Part shown: positions 48,576 through 61,400 of the stretch, piece after piece
Position numbering within the stretch: position 1 is the stretch's first letter
Layout: the number at the start of each line of letters is the position of its first letter
Source: Fasciolopsis buskii
Taxonomy: Eukaryota > Platyhelminthes > Trematoda > Plagiorchiida > Fasciolidae
Length of the DNA: 64,000 nt
Direction of reading: 5' to 3'
Assembly: GCA_008360955.1 (NCBI GenBank)
Contig: LUCM01008710.1
Location: forward strand, 51,276 to 115,275
The notes under the pieces: generated by a model
Database searches by the model: none
What the model was told of the DNA's origin: nothing
Seen by the model: the letters and a program-made list of their open reading frames with translations, nothing else
Translations under genes and position numbers: made by a program

Positions 48576-51085
48576 TAAAGTTTTTTATCTGAGGATAGTA
48601 AAATATTTATGACCATATTATAACCATCCAAACAGTCAAAAATAGTAACTGCTTCAGAAAAAGAAACAATAACCATTTCTGATTATTCTAATAAAAATTA
48701 AAAAGCTTCTGTGGAGGACAGAAATCAAACAGACTCAGTCGAAAAATGATTGTTTGCGGTATTCACTATTGTTTTGCAAGTGAAGAGAAGCTTAGGGCTG
48801 GAACAGGTTCCGATCCTTTCCAATTCTTGGCCCAGAAATGGACGTCATTTCACTTCCTTCTCACCCCAATGGCGTTATTTGCAATCAGGAAGATTGAAGC
48901 TGTTTTGGATAAATGCTTTTTCTATTTTGAGTTTTAGATATGTCATATATGTTTATAATGAAGTACCATTTACTGTCACCGTTTACTGCTGAATTTTCTT
49001 CAGAATTATGGCGGGACTTTCTGGGAAACTGGAATGGTGGATCATTCCATTGTGAGGTCGGATCATTGTCTGGCTGCTTACAAATGGTCGGGTGTCGCTC
49101 AGACAGTACCATTTCAACCATACTGTAGAACAGCGAATGTGAACGGGCAAGAGACGATTCTCTTTCCAGACCTGTGTCGATTGGGTTACAATAAATCGGG
49201 CCGGCAGCCATTTAGAATAGATTCAACATGATTTCGTCTTTACGGAAAAGCCAAATCACAGAGCCGAATGGGTCAGCTAAGGGAAGAGCTGAATCGTGTA
49301 CTTAGTGACGAATCAAACACTGATTGTAAGCTGCTGGGACATGTGTGGATCGTTTGCCAAAAATTCCCCACCTGTACCGCATGATCTTCACGTTTGTCTT
49401 AGGTGTTCCTGAAATTTGACACAGAATTATCATGACTGGTTAGACAAGGTTGCTGTGATCGCACTCACATCTGTCGGCCAAGGAGAGATATACACCTGAT
49501 TGGGTGATGTGGTATTTTATAGCAGATTGACGGCGTATTGCTGCTAGGTAGGGATGGACAGTTTCCGACGGGTCATCATTTCCCCGGGAGTTAGATAACA
49601 TGTTTTACCTGATTTTGTTCTCAGTGCTTAAACTTCTGGATTGTTTTCAATCCGTTACTCCCGGAAAGAGCAATTCTCAATGATATATTAGCATGAATTA
49701 CTAGGGAAATTGTATCCGAACTGGAGCCGTTTTCGGCAGCTTTGACAGAAGCTAAAGAGAAAGTACGAAATCGTAAATAGTTCTTACTGGTCACTCAATG
49801 TAGCTGATCAGTGAATTTGGTTTTGTTGAATAATAATATATCGATTTCTAATTGGCAAGCCGGTTGGTTTGGAAGACAGGCTTCGTGCTATCGTTAATTG
49901 GTTAATGTGAAGAATTAACTGAGGTAAAAACGATTGGTTCGTGATCACATGCAACATGACTGTACTACTTTGTGGAATAGGCGGGTCTGCCGTTGGTCAG
50001 TGTTAACAAAGAACTTGTCCATGGATTAATTAAACGTTGATTGGCCCTCTGCGGATGACGTACTTCCCTGAATATTTTCGACTCTCTGACTGCTGCAGTC
50101 CTCAGCATCAAATCGTAAGCAGCAGACATTTTTCGTAGGAACTGAATCTATGCAAGTAATGAGATCTAGCTGATAATTAGTCCTGAGTTTCAGTAACGGA
50201 CGCGGAGCTGTAATTAAAGTTTGAATATGGGTTACTCACACAGTGAATCACTTCCACCTTCGATGTGAAACAAACGTACACCGTGAGCTCCTCTGCTTCA
50301 TCGATTTCGATGATATTTTCAGTAGGGAAACAATTCAATCGACTGACAGATTTTATGCGCAGATCTTTCACTTAGAGAGAACAGTGTCAAAAGTGAATGA
50401 CTTTGTTCGTTCAGTGGTGATGATATTCATTAAGGATGGATATATCGGTAGATTCAGACGGATTAAGACCGGAACAGTGTTTTTCTGCCAATGAGCTGAC
50501 TGCTATTGAGGAATGCGCCTCTGACTGCAAACGCGTTAGTTTTTTACTTTACACTCTTTGTGTCTTTCGTTCCGTTATGAAGGTTTACAGTATGTCCTTG
50601 AGTATAACAAATTTCCGTGGTATCTAAAGGTCATTGGTGTCACTTGTTAACGAATCAATGATTCGGAGAGCGCGACTAACGGTACAGTGACCAAATGGTT
50701 TTGGAGCATCCAAACTGTCAAAGTGACGTCCGTTAATTTGAGTCTCTCAAGGTTGTTAACCTCCGTTGTTGGACTTGACAGTTCAGAAGTGATGTTTATT
50801 CATACCGAAGTATTTAGATATTTTGGCCTGGGAAATGGTTGTGAAATTTCGGTTCCATAGGTTTGGATAATCCTTAAATGGAAAGTGTTCGATTTGTTCT
50901 GAATTTTAGCTTAAGCCTGCATGTCTTGCTCGGCGCTAGGGGGAATGATGTTCATGCACGCCTTAAGAATCGTCTGTTTGGGAGCCAATCACATTTGGAT
51001 CCATTATGAACTAGGTTGTGAACATTGGTCCTCTTCAACCAGCCACTAAGCAGCAGGGAAATCTGCGAGAACATGCTCAAACTGA
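48576..51085. other. No gene recognised
   Basis: Overlapping frames on both strands at 48.75-49.23 kb and a few at 50.2-50.6 kb, none with a motif. No shared repeat. Confidence 0.4.
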
Positions 51086-51355
51086 TGCATGCAATCCCGG
51101 GGTCAAGTAGATTAAACGCCTGTCGCCAAAAATTCAGCTATTCAAATCCCAAATACCTCGTCACTTGGGTGATAGATGTCAAATCGCTGTCGCTCTGTCT
51201 GCTTTCACACTCTATCTAGTGAGACTTCAATTGGTTCTGGATCACTCTAAGTTTCAAGGCTACCTTTGCCGATTCACCCTATCCTCGTATAGTGGCCCTA
51301 GCAGTTATGGGGCAAGCCCCTTCTACTAGACTCATATTTCTAGAAAGCTGTTAAA
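51086..51355 (+). repeat. tRNA-Ser/Leu-like SINE, family D, copy 2
   Basis: Same orientation and length as the copy at 37163. The head is more decayed ('gtcaagtagattaaacgcc' in the A-box position), the shared word CTGTCGCCAAAA is intact (51120-51131), and the body carries 'caaatcgctgtcgc' and 'gcagttatggggcaag' at matching positions. Confidence 0.75.
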
Positions 51356-54259
51356 GTAACTATACCTTTGCAAGATAAACTTAAAAAACATTGAAATGAA
51401 AAAATGTAGAGCGAATGTGAAAGATTGTAAGTTTAATTTGAGAGCAAATGGTCATGGTAAATCTCGGTCGCCCCTGGTTTCTCTCAGTGGACAGCTAAGC
51501 ACATTTAGTCGGCAGTTCATGATTGGCTGCATGTCTCAAAGAGCATCGCAATGCGTTTACGCCCATTTACTAACACGCATGGTGCACCACCGCGGCCTGT
51601 CCTAGTTCTTTTCACGAGGAGTGTGAGAAGATAGGCGACTTAACTTGGGTGGTTATGTGATAGGCTATTTCGGCCATTGAGATGCACCGGGGATGAGCGA
51701 GATTCACCGTAGCCGCGTGTTCTCGGATGAAACTTGCAATTTCTCACATGCATTTTATGATTTCTAATTCCATTGGTATTTTTTCTGAGTTCAACCTCGA
51801 AGTGGTATAGTAACTGTTCCGTAATACTTGTGCCAACTAAAGCTTTACGCGTAGACAGTCGTCCGATGCAGCTAGGGTCGCCATCTTAATTGCTTCGTTC
51901 ATTTGCAAACAGAGACTTGGACAAGTTTTTCAGAAACTAAGCATCTGAATTGGGTAGATCGTAATTCATTGCCGGGAAAAGCTCAGAGCCGACCCCAGAC
52001 CCGCGGCTAACTGAAACGAATGTGAGTTGACCTTATCCGCAGAAAAGCAAACGGTACATGAATATACCAAAGTCAACAATTTGAGATGTGAGCAATCAAC
52101 TGACCGTTCTTGAAAAAAAACTGATCGAATTTCCCAAATCACAAAACGATCCGTGATCAGCGTTCTGCCTGAACAGAATCCCTGGTCATGATTGCTAAAT
52201 ATCCTTGATAATGCTTCAGGCTTTTCGATTCAGACAATCTTTGTCTATCCTGTAGGGCACTTTTGCCCAACAGTACATTTCACGGGAATAACAAATGGTC
52301 GGGAAACGAAGAGCCAAATGCCTCGGATTACTGCAAGTTTATCTGTCAGTTAACTGCCTATGTTTATCGGCTGACGGCAGTTGGCGATTCTGTCGGCCTC
52401 CTGATGATCTCTGTTGACTATTTAGCGACAGAATAATTTTGGTCTTATGAATCAAACAGCTTGGTGATCCGCAGCGCGCAACCTGATAAGAACGATATAA
52501 AAACGTCCGGTTCCTCTTTGTCGATTACACACAGTCCGAACAATAGCTGTCCACCAATGCGGAAAAAAGTTAGATGTCGTGCCCGAGTATGCGACGGGGT
52601 GTGCATTGATTGTCATCTCTATGTAGACCGTCCTCTGGCAGTTTCTAAAAAAACAGTACCTTTCTAGGTAAATTCCATTCTACTCGATCAATTAGCGGAC
52701 GATGGGAAGCTATTGTAACTGCACATCTCGCGTTGGTTCTTCTCGCTAATCTCAGGTCTGGTCACATAATGAATTAACATTTCCATTTGGACTAATTGCT
52801 TATTATGTTGTGCGCTTGTGGATGAATGTGTGGGTGTGACTGACGCATTTGGTAAATGATGACGCACGCTCATAGATCGATGCTTATGGGTGAACATCAC
52901 TTTCGATAGTAATTCATTTTCCTCTTGACAACTAGTAATCACAAATAGTTCAGTCACTCGTTCTTCCCATCCTGAACTTGGCATCCTTCCCCTCGTAATC
53001 ACAAATTTGTGATCTACACACATGCGCAGTAGAGGGGGATTAAATTCCTGTAACCTTCAGACAACCAAAATGATCCGGATTGACAACGAAATAAAGTGCA
53101 AAATATCTGTCAACTCAGAAAGTGAACTGGTGAGGACGTTTTTTAAGTTCTGTTCAGTTGCTGTGATGTAGTTTATATGAATTCGACTTTTCTGTGTGCA
53201 ATTTAATGCTGATTTGGAGAACTTATTAGACTGCACGCCTATCCAATTCATGAATACGCGCACTTGTAGACGTATATGACCAGTACGTGGATGAATAGAG
53301 CCACTAAACTTGTTTTCTATTTTTGGGGGCTGTGGTAGCGTTTGATCATACTGCTTTTATATATATCAAAGCTTACTGTTCAGTTTCTTAGCATACTCGA
53401 AAACAGTTGGCAAGTTGTCAGCTTTTCAGATACCAAGTGGCAACATATATCGAGGTCTGCATTCTCCCTCTCTTGAGTTGTAGTGACTTATTTCCTCGAA
53501 TATCCCGCATTGGTACCATAGTAGATGGCGAACACGTGGACGATCTTGATTTTGTTCAGGTTTTCGATAGTGCGCAGTCTAACTAGACAAGCGGAAAAAT
53601 CGGAAATGTTTCTTACGCTGTTTGGAGTCCCCAGATTCCACGTTGTACCAGTTCGTTTGCCTCCCAGCTGCCACCCCTTCTTTTCACTTCTGAAATTTCT
53701 CCCAAATATCTACGATGAACTTGCCAAATCAGTTGGGCTGTTACCAGTAGCCTGTTCACTTTACCACATCTCCACACAACTTGACTGAACCTTAACTTCG
53801 CAAGGAGCATCTTATACATATCGGACTCGCTGTTAGTTCGAACCAGTCAGATTAGAAAGAAGCATCAACTTGACTACAACTGATACCAAGCCAGTATCGA
53901 GTAGGTGAATGATTCTAATACGCCCAAGTTTAGATTCAAAAACGGCTTTTTGCTGAAAGATAAGGTAGCTTATTCTCTGATTTACGAACCACCTTTGGAC
54001 TATTATCCCAGGCTGCATTTGAGCTTCGCTACATCTTGCGCGAGCATCTACCGATCCATTGACGCAATCAGAGGCGTGAAACGACAGTGTTCACTCAACC
54101 AATCCACTGAACCCTACTTGTAGAAATTTCAGAAAGTGCATGCTAGTCTTCCTCGCAGATATCCAAGCGCACAGTGATTTCAGCATAACAGAATGTTTGC
54201 CAAACATATCTGATCCAATATTCTAAATTACATCCTAATACACCTATTTATCATTCCCA
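51356..54259. other. No gene recognised
   Basis: Nearly 3 kb with short frames only (the longest 111 codons, minus strand 52688-53023, polar and without motif). No shared repeat is seen. Confidence 0.4.
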
Positions 54260-54600
54260 AGTTCTTCAGGTCATGTCCAAACTCTTCGTTGCAATTAGGC
54301 TACTTGAATAGAAGTCGCACATCAATTGGAGTCGGTTACCTTGATCCAGTGGTTCCTGAGTGTGTAAACCAGTAACGAGGGGATAGCTTATCTTGCAGTG
54401 AAGCTCAGCGAACCGATGAGAACCTACCACGGTTGCTTAACAGTTAGAGCGTTTCATTCACCCTTGTTCGTCCCGGGTTCAAATTCCAGCTCGGTCGCCA
54501 GGGATATGCACGGTTGATGATTTCCAACGAGAGTGAACCAACTGTACAGTGTTTCATTGGCTTCCAAGTGACGAGACAAGTGAGGGCACCGTACGATAAA
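54260..54600 (+). repeat. tRNA-derived repeat, family A, single copy
   Basis: The leader with 'caattaggctacttgaatag' (54292-54311) is followed by the tRNA-like part: A-box-like 'taacagttagagcgtttc' (54437-54454) and B-box GGGTTCAAATTCC (54476-54488), the best B-box of the family here. The tail reads 'gatgatttccaacgag' and 'tacagtgtttcattgg'. Unlike the other loci it has no second family A piece attached. Confidence 0.72.
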
Positions 54601-57020
54601 GAAATACAATTATGCTTACACGTATAAAATCGCAGATTTAGCCTGCTCAATTTGCCTGAAATAGATGCGGAACAAATTTTCTGTCCAAACCAATTAAAGA
54701 CAAAATTTCACTTCATCTGATCCCATACGATTAGTTTTTAGTTAGATTCTACTTGGTACATTGCACATTGCATTTTAAGTGACATTGTTGTCGTAAGAAG
54801 TAAATGAAAGGCGGGGAACAGGATAAAACTACCAACTGGCTAATGCAGACGTGCAAACAACTGCTTCTTTGTTCACAGGCGGAGGAGGCGAACCAAGTAG
54901 TCAGGGATTAGCATGAGGGAGAGGGAACTATGGATGTGAGATGCTAGCATTTCGTATTCGGTTGTCCATCACGAATGCGCATCGCGTCAATCTGTTTGGT
55001 ACAGCAATGCATTGTCATCGATTAGTCGAATTTGTTATTTTTAGGGATGTACCAAATGCAACACGGCTGTCACCCAAAGCCAAAGTGTAAACAAACATCA
55101 ACGTGTAACAATTTTTCATCCCACCAATGGACCGGATGATAGCCGATTACCGTCATCAGTTCTGTCGATAGACATAGGTATAAGGGACAAGGAAAATTGT
55201 TCACTGCGCCCGCATCATTAACCGTTCCGTCGAAACTGACAAAGGGACGTGGAACCGAATCTGGCTAAATATAATTATCGATCCCAGCTGGTTTACATGA
55301 CTAAGAACGGTTAAAAACACTTTGGAAGATAATTCGTCGTAGGAAGACACAATTCTCTGGTGCTTCAGGATGGACAAGCACTATTCGATTTGAATGTCCA
55401 GAAATGGACTCACTCACTTCAAACCAAAATGATAGGAGCAAGAGCAAACATTGCAAGTAGCTTCTCGGTGGCGTTGTAAATTCCAGTGCGAATCGCAGAC
55501 CACGCTGCCGACTCGCATCGGGGTTCTGATCGTCGAGCTCGGCGTCTAAAGAGGTAGTTGGGACTAATGCAACAAACAACATGCGAACACCTTCCACTCC
55601 ATTATGCAAAACCGTAAAGGATCAAATATTTGTTGTTTTTTTTGTATTCAGCGACAAGCGGTGAAGCTTTTCAATAATAAGTCGTAAGCTGTGGTGCTAT
55701 CCAGCCGGCAGATCGACTAGAAGTTTAGTCAACATCCCGTTTTAGCCACCATACGAATATATTAACCATAAAACACTGCGTGTTCGCTCGGGACAAGGAC
55801 GTAAGACTTGTTCACAGTCCGACATCAATAAACACTATTTACCAACCTTTTACGGCTATTCTGATTAGTCCGGTAGCAATTCGAATAAAAAAATCATTTT
55901 CATGTCTTACTGAAAGACGTTTTGGAATTTCGAATTCATTATCAACTGCTCAGGAAGCCTATGAAATTATTATGTTAGCCGATTGAAGCTATTTTGGAAG
56001 CCGTCAAGATTCCGGCCGCGGATTGATTTTAGTCGAACTATACCATGGACCCAAACGCGTTTTCCGCCCGTCTTAAGCCAGATCGAAAAAAGACCACTCT
56101 AGTGAAAATATCACGTTTGCTAAATTTTGGTAGTATGAAACACGGAGCTTTATTTGGAAAAATAACATTCTTGCGTTGTCTAATTTCCAAGAATCAAAAT
56201 GATGTCTGCGTCATCTCAACGCCAAAATACACCTTATCCATTCAATTTTGACCAGTTTTAATATGTTCTTTCATCTTCTTCATGTAAAGATGAACAATCT
56301 GGACGAAAATACGCATCTGAAGCAATTTTATAGAAGAAACTCCTCCAAAGATATGTTCATCTTGTAAGTGCTTTGCAAGTCACAACATCCTATGTATCCA
56401 TCAATAAATTCCGTGGATTACCGTATTAACTTGCTCAGCGTTTTTCACTATTGGACAAGATAATTAAATCTGCCGCTTTATTGCCCGATTGATCTATGAT
56501 CCACATCCATTGACATTCGGAGCGTCTAAATATTTCTTCTTCTCATCGAAACAATGGGTTGCGGCATATCGATAACAATCTACCTAAGGATTAGAGAAAA
56601 GAGCTACTATTGGCAAATTTTAAATGAATCTACGTAATTCCATGATGATTTCCGGATGGGATTGATTTTTTGCAATGAAAAACGCACTTTGCAAGTCTTC
56701 TTCGTTCAGTATTACGTAAATAACGGTTTGCTAACTTCAGAATGTCGGACATGCTTTAACACGAACAGATAAACTGACCGAGATATTCCAATCAGTTCAT
56801 TGTCACCTATATTGAAGTGATCTCAATAATCCTAGCTTACTGCTCAACGATCATCGTGAAAAAGTAAGCTGTTAACTAGGCACTAACAAATGGTCTTGAC
56901 GTGAGGCAAAATTTAAAGTGGATCGAAATCCTTCGTGAAAGAAAATGTTCCTGCTCGTGATAGATTAGTTTATGCAAAATATTCCGGCTAATTCTTAACT
57001 AACTTCAGTTTATAAATACA
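54601..57020. other. No confident gene
   Basis: Contains the minus-strand frame 55301-55609 listed separately. The rest is AT-rich with short frames. Just left of 57021 there is weak similarity to the flank of the inverted partner at 33.5 kb. Confidence 0.4.
55301..55609 (-). CDS. Unrecognised open frame of 102 codons
   Basis: It lies in a locally GC-richer patch. The middle part (residues about 52-62) is leucine-rich and hydrophobic. No domain is recognised and no splice context is convincing. It is one of the more protein-like frames in the window but could be chance. Confidence 0.18.
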   Translation of the reverse strand: MHNGVEGVRMLFVALVPTTSLDAELDDQNPDASRQRGLRFALEFTTPPRSYLQCLLLLLSFWFEVSESISGHSNRIVLVHPEAPENCVFLRRIIFQSVFNRS

Positions 57021-57313
57021 AGCTTAATCGTGAGTGGAATACTGGACAAAACAGGTGTTTCGATTGGACACCCAATCTTATTATCAATTATTAATGCAAA
57101 CTAAGATGAACCCTAAGACCGTTCCAAAAGCTTTTATGTAATTTTAATGCTCCAGTATTATTTCATTATTCGTATTCACACAAATTAGCCCAGACACTCA
57201 AGGTCACCGATGTTTAACTGTTGTTCTTACAATCTACAAAACAGATAAATTAAGATAAACTTGTGAATAAATGATATAAATGATATTTGCAAATGGTCCT
57301 CTGAGCCTCGGAA
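57021..57313 (-). repeat. 293-bp inverted-pair repeat, copy 2
   Basis: Reverse complement of 33193-33485 with about ten differences. Outside the core, 11 extra bases separate it from a shared 'cttgagaag' (57326-57334), and beyond that similarity is weak and interrupted. No open frame spans it. Confidence 0.92.
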
Positions 57314-58378
57314 TTGCTGGAAACTTGAGAAGATTTATATTCATCGCCATCGGCGAGACCCACAGATTTCGTACCTTTCGCCGGCAGTCAGAGTGATATC
57401 AAAGTAGCCTTTGCTGTTTGGCTGACGAACATCAGTTAAATCCGCGGATTTCGTAGTGATTTCGCTTTTTATCCCAATTTGTGTCCGACCTCCGGTAGAA
57501 TCTCTTAATTTCCAATCTGTTCCACTTATTTTTACATTTTCCTGGGCTTTCTATTGTCTTCGCGATTATGAGCAGCTGCACTACACTAAACTGTTTTGTA
57601 TTGCACTGTGTCGCATTGTATCGCATTGTATCACTCGACCAGTTGTCAACTGACAGTTCAGTCCACGAGTGAACAAGTGAAAAGGAGAAGCTCGAACTCT
57701 TGTTGGCCAGTACACCGTTCCTGTCATTCCGGAAGTTTGAGTGTGTGAAATTCCGGAAGTTTCATAAAAAACAAACACCCACAGTTACAGTCAGATGATG
57801 TCTAATTAGTCCTTCGTTTTGCTGACTTAGACAGTCGGCTTACAGCTGGTCAGATTCAGTTTAATCTGCTCGTCGATAGAATCGCCTGATCAGTAGCACT
57901 CTTTGAGGAATTTTGCAGAATGCCGTTTGGTTGCTTGGCGTGTAATTCGCATCCGATCCCGTTTGGAAGAGTGTACATCTTTAGTCTACAAGGTGATCGT
58001 GGAAGCTGTTAAACGGACTACCCCAGGGTAAGAATAATCCCAGTTACCAAAAACCCATTGTTTTCTGTGATCCCTTAATTAGTAATTGCTTTTGCACGGC
58101 CCGTTTTCTGCACTAAATCAACTTAGTAAATTTGAAGAACGAAAGTGATGTGGCGTATTCTGTGATCAATTGATTGTTTTTTGTTCTTGATAGAGTGCAA
58201 CGGAAGGAATCTTCTGGGTGTTATGATTGGTTTTTGTTTTATCGAATTCGAAGCGTTAGTTTCGGCGAATAATTCGGAAAATGTTAAAATGCTTTACACA
58301 ACGGGCAACCTAGGTTGTGTCATTTGACCCAAAATGATTGTCCCAGTGTGTCAGAATGAGTAACAAGAAGGAACCGTC

Positions 58379-58380
<2 letters not shown>
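57314..58380. other. No gene recognised
   Basis: Short frames on both strands; a small run of GCATTGTATC-type direct repeats lies at 57612-57632. No motif. Confidence 0.45.

Positions 58381-58412
<32 letters not shown>
58381..58412. repeat. (GT)15-16 microsatellite
   Basis: Uninterrupted GT dinucleotide run. Confidence 0.95.
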
Positions 58413-58414
<2 letters not shown>

Positions 58415-61400
58415 ATTGTATCATATTGGATCGTAGTGTACCCGCATTTGCCTACACAGATACTTGCATTTCGCCCAATAAACGGATGCATGCGTCACTT
58501 TGCTGAAAGTGAGAAGAAAACACATTGGATCCATGAACCCGCAATTCGTGAAAGGTTGCTGAAGTAGTCAGCAGAGACACGGTCTCGTTTGGTTACAGTA
58601 GATACTAGTTGTGAACAATATAATTCCTATAGGTATTGAAGCTGGAAAGTACAGAACGAGAATTTGAAGGCGTAGGGACATGAGAGTGATCGGTGTGCAA
58701 ACTTTTCAGACAGAGATGATGATCACAAAATTTGATGAATAAATTGTTCAGTGGTACAGAAGCCACATCATTTATGATTGACATTTCCCGGACAAAGGAT
58801 TTTGAACTCGCTCTCCATCGGGCCTGCTAAAAATAGCAAGATAATGATAAATTGGGGAGATGGTAAACCGCCTTACCCGGAGGTACTGAAGTTGTCTTAT
58901 TGAGACTGATGGTTCCCGAATATTTTTACGAAAGTGAAAATGTCAAGTGACCACCCCTATAGATTGCTTGATAATCATACCTAATTAATTCAAGGAACCT
59001 GCCCCAGTTCTCGTTATTATGTTGACCGCGAATGAATCAGATTTGTAGAGGGACTGAGAAGAAGAGGACAGAGGGCAGTTCAAGCTTAAACCAATCGAAA
59101 CAGATTACTCATAAATGGAAAACGAGTTGTTGGAAGAGTTATGCTCGTTTCTGCCCTCAGATACTGTCTGCAAAAGGGCAACATCATTAGCAGACTTAAA
59201 CAAATCACACCAAAAACTAGTTACGTAATGGATAAGTTAGGTAAAAAACCAAATACAGGGAGAGACCAGGACAGCAGACGGCTCCCGAGGTGGCAAGCAA
59301 CGGTTTGGGTGTCCTCTCACCAAATCCTTTACAATTCATTCTGTTGGTATGGCAGTCAGACAGACGTGCTAATCGGGGTCTGAGAAGACAATGCATTCTC
59401 AGTTTGTGCATTGGAACAGGCCGCAGAATAATATCGAATACATGTGAATAGCCTAAGAAGAGATACGGCGCAGAGTTTTTCAATCCACCCAAAGACTTAC
59501 CTATATGATACACAAGGAAGACGTGGGAATCCAAAGTGGATCGGTTAAAGTTACAAGGAAATCGAAAGAGCTTAATGGGAGAATTCGTGGATGAACATGA
59601 GCTATTAGGTGAAACACACTCTGTCGTTTTGAAACCGGAGGACATAAGCCACTAGAGTGAAAGTTTGGTTGAGATAGTGTAACAACCATATTTCGGAATG
59701 AGGTCAATAGTGACGAGTGTCCAGAAGTCAGGAAAAGATATAGTTAATGATATGTCATTTAAGAGGGGAGAGCCACGTCTTCAAAGCTCATAAGAAGTGG
59801 AGATACCGTACCATAATTTCCCTCAATAATATTTCACACATACAAAGAAGCTTGTGTGCCTATTATTCGGAAAAGTTAGTTTGCGCATCACCTTGTGGGG
59901 TAAAGTAAATAAATAATTATTAGAAGAATGAAAACACGATTCATACTGTCGACATCCGCAGCACATTTTACTGGTTGCTTCCGTTTTCCCGCACAACAGT
60001 CGAACAGTTTGCCATAGAGATTTGCTCATGCTAGCTAGCTATAGGGATTTTGTTCGGGAAAACCGTGCCAATGCGTTTGGTTTCTGTCTTCATTAGGGTG
60101 GAGATGCATAAAACTCCGGAATTGCCACGAGATGTGTAAAAGTGCACTTGTTGTGCACCTTGGGGATCTCAGTAATTGGGGAGAGATACGGCTGTTTTAG
60201 ACTAAAAGAACAAAGAGGGAGCTGCAGTTATCAAATTTTGCATTGTCCGCCCTTACGAAAAGTCGGAAGTTGTCATTTAGCAAGCATCTGACATAGAAAC
60301 CAGCATTTGGATGAAGAGATTGTTAGAAATGAATGATACCATCATGTGAAAATGACAGGAACCAACCCAGATTTTGTTTGGTTTACTTGAAAGAATGAAA
60401 AGTCGACCGCGAGTATAACTTGGAGTTTAAAATAAACTCATTACGGCCACCAGCGGAGGTGGATGCACGTAATTTGTGAGGGAATAACTCACGATGATTG
60501 ATGACAATTCCATCTAAAATAGAATTTCTTCAGCTTGGAGAAATGCAAACATCGGTTGAATCAAATACAGAGAGCAGTGGTATCGAGGCAAGACTGAACT
60601 GATTCATACTAATGTGCAAACAGTCCTGAAGCGGTGGAACAAAAGAGCGTTAAAAAAGGGTATAAAAAGATCGAAAACTGTGCTCTAAGCAAAAGGGAGG
60701 GATGTGAAGGTTTGCTTTAATCGCATTCTCATAGCGTGAAATTCTTGGACAACATTACACGACTCGGTAGTTGTTGATTCAGTTTCGTATGTATAAATAG
60801 ATTTAGACATTCCGAACCGGGATCAGTTGGTACATACTGCACATTACCGATTTTCGTCTTTCTGAAAACTTCCGTAGTTTGAAGTGATCGACCGGCACAT
60901 CCGAGTCAGGGGAAGATTAGGATACACACTACCCAAGCATGAATGTGTGTACGAGTGCAGTATGGAGGAAATGCCCGAAACTCATGTGAACAGGGAACGA
61001 ATGCTGATAATGAACATCTTTGGGGGGGGGGAAATCACAACCAGAAGGATTCATTTGAGAGCTACCTGTCATTCAGCACGAGTGCTTCTTCTGGGTGGAA
61101 TGGTGGTCCCCGAGTCTATTCAATGACAAATACTAATAGAACGTTAAAGTGGTATTTACTCGAAATGGGCGTAACGACCAGCAGAGACCAAAATGAAGCC
61201 AAAATGTCACAGAACGACGAGGCAACCGCGGCCTTGAATTGCAGTGTAGACGGCCAAGCGGAACGCCGTTGAATGGTGAAATCAAACAAACGAATGCGCA
61301 GGCAACAAGGATCCTTAAGCATGGAGGGCAAAATCAGTAGTCGGGCATGAAATGAAGACCAGAAAACAAAGAAACGAACTGGACAGTGGTATCCAGCTGA

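Noticed and set aside
59217..59645. 142-codon minus-strand frame as a gene
   Set aside because: It lies on the pyrimidine-rich strand of a biased region, where long frames are expected; cysteines and prolines show no recognisable spacing.
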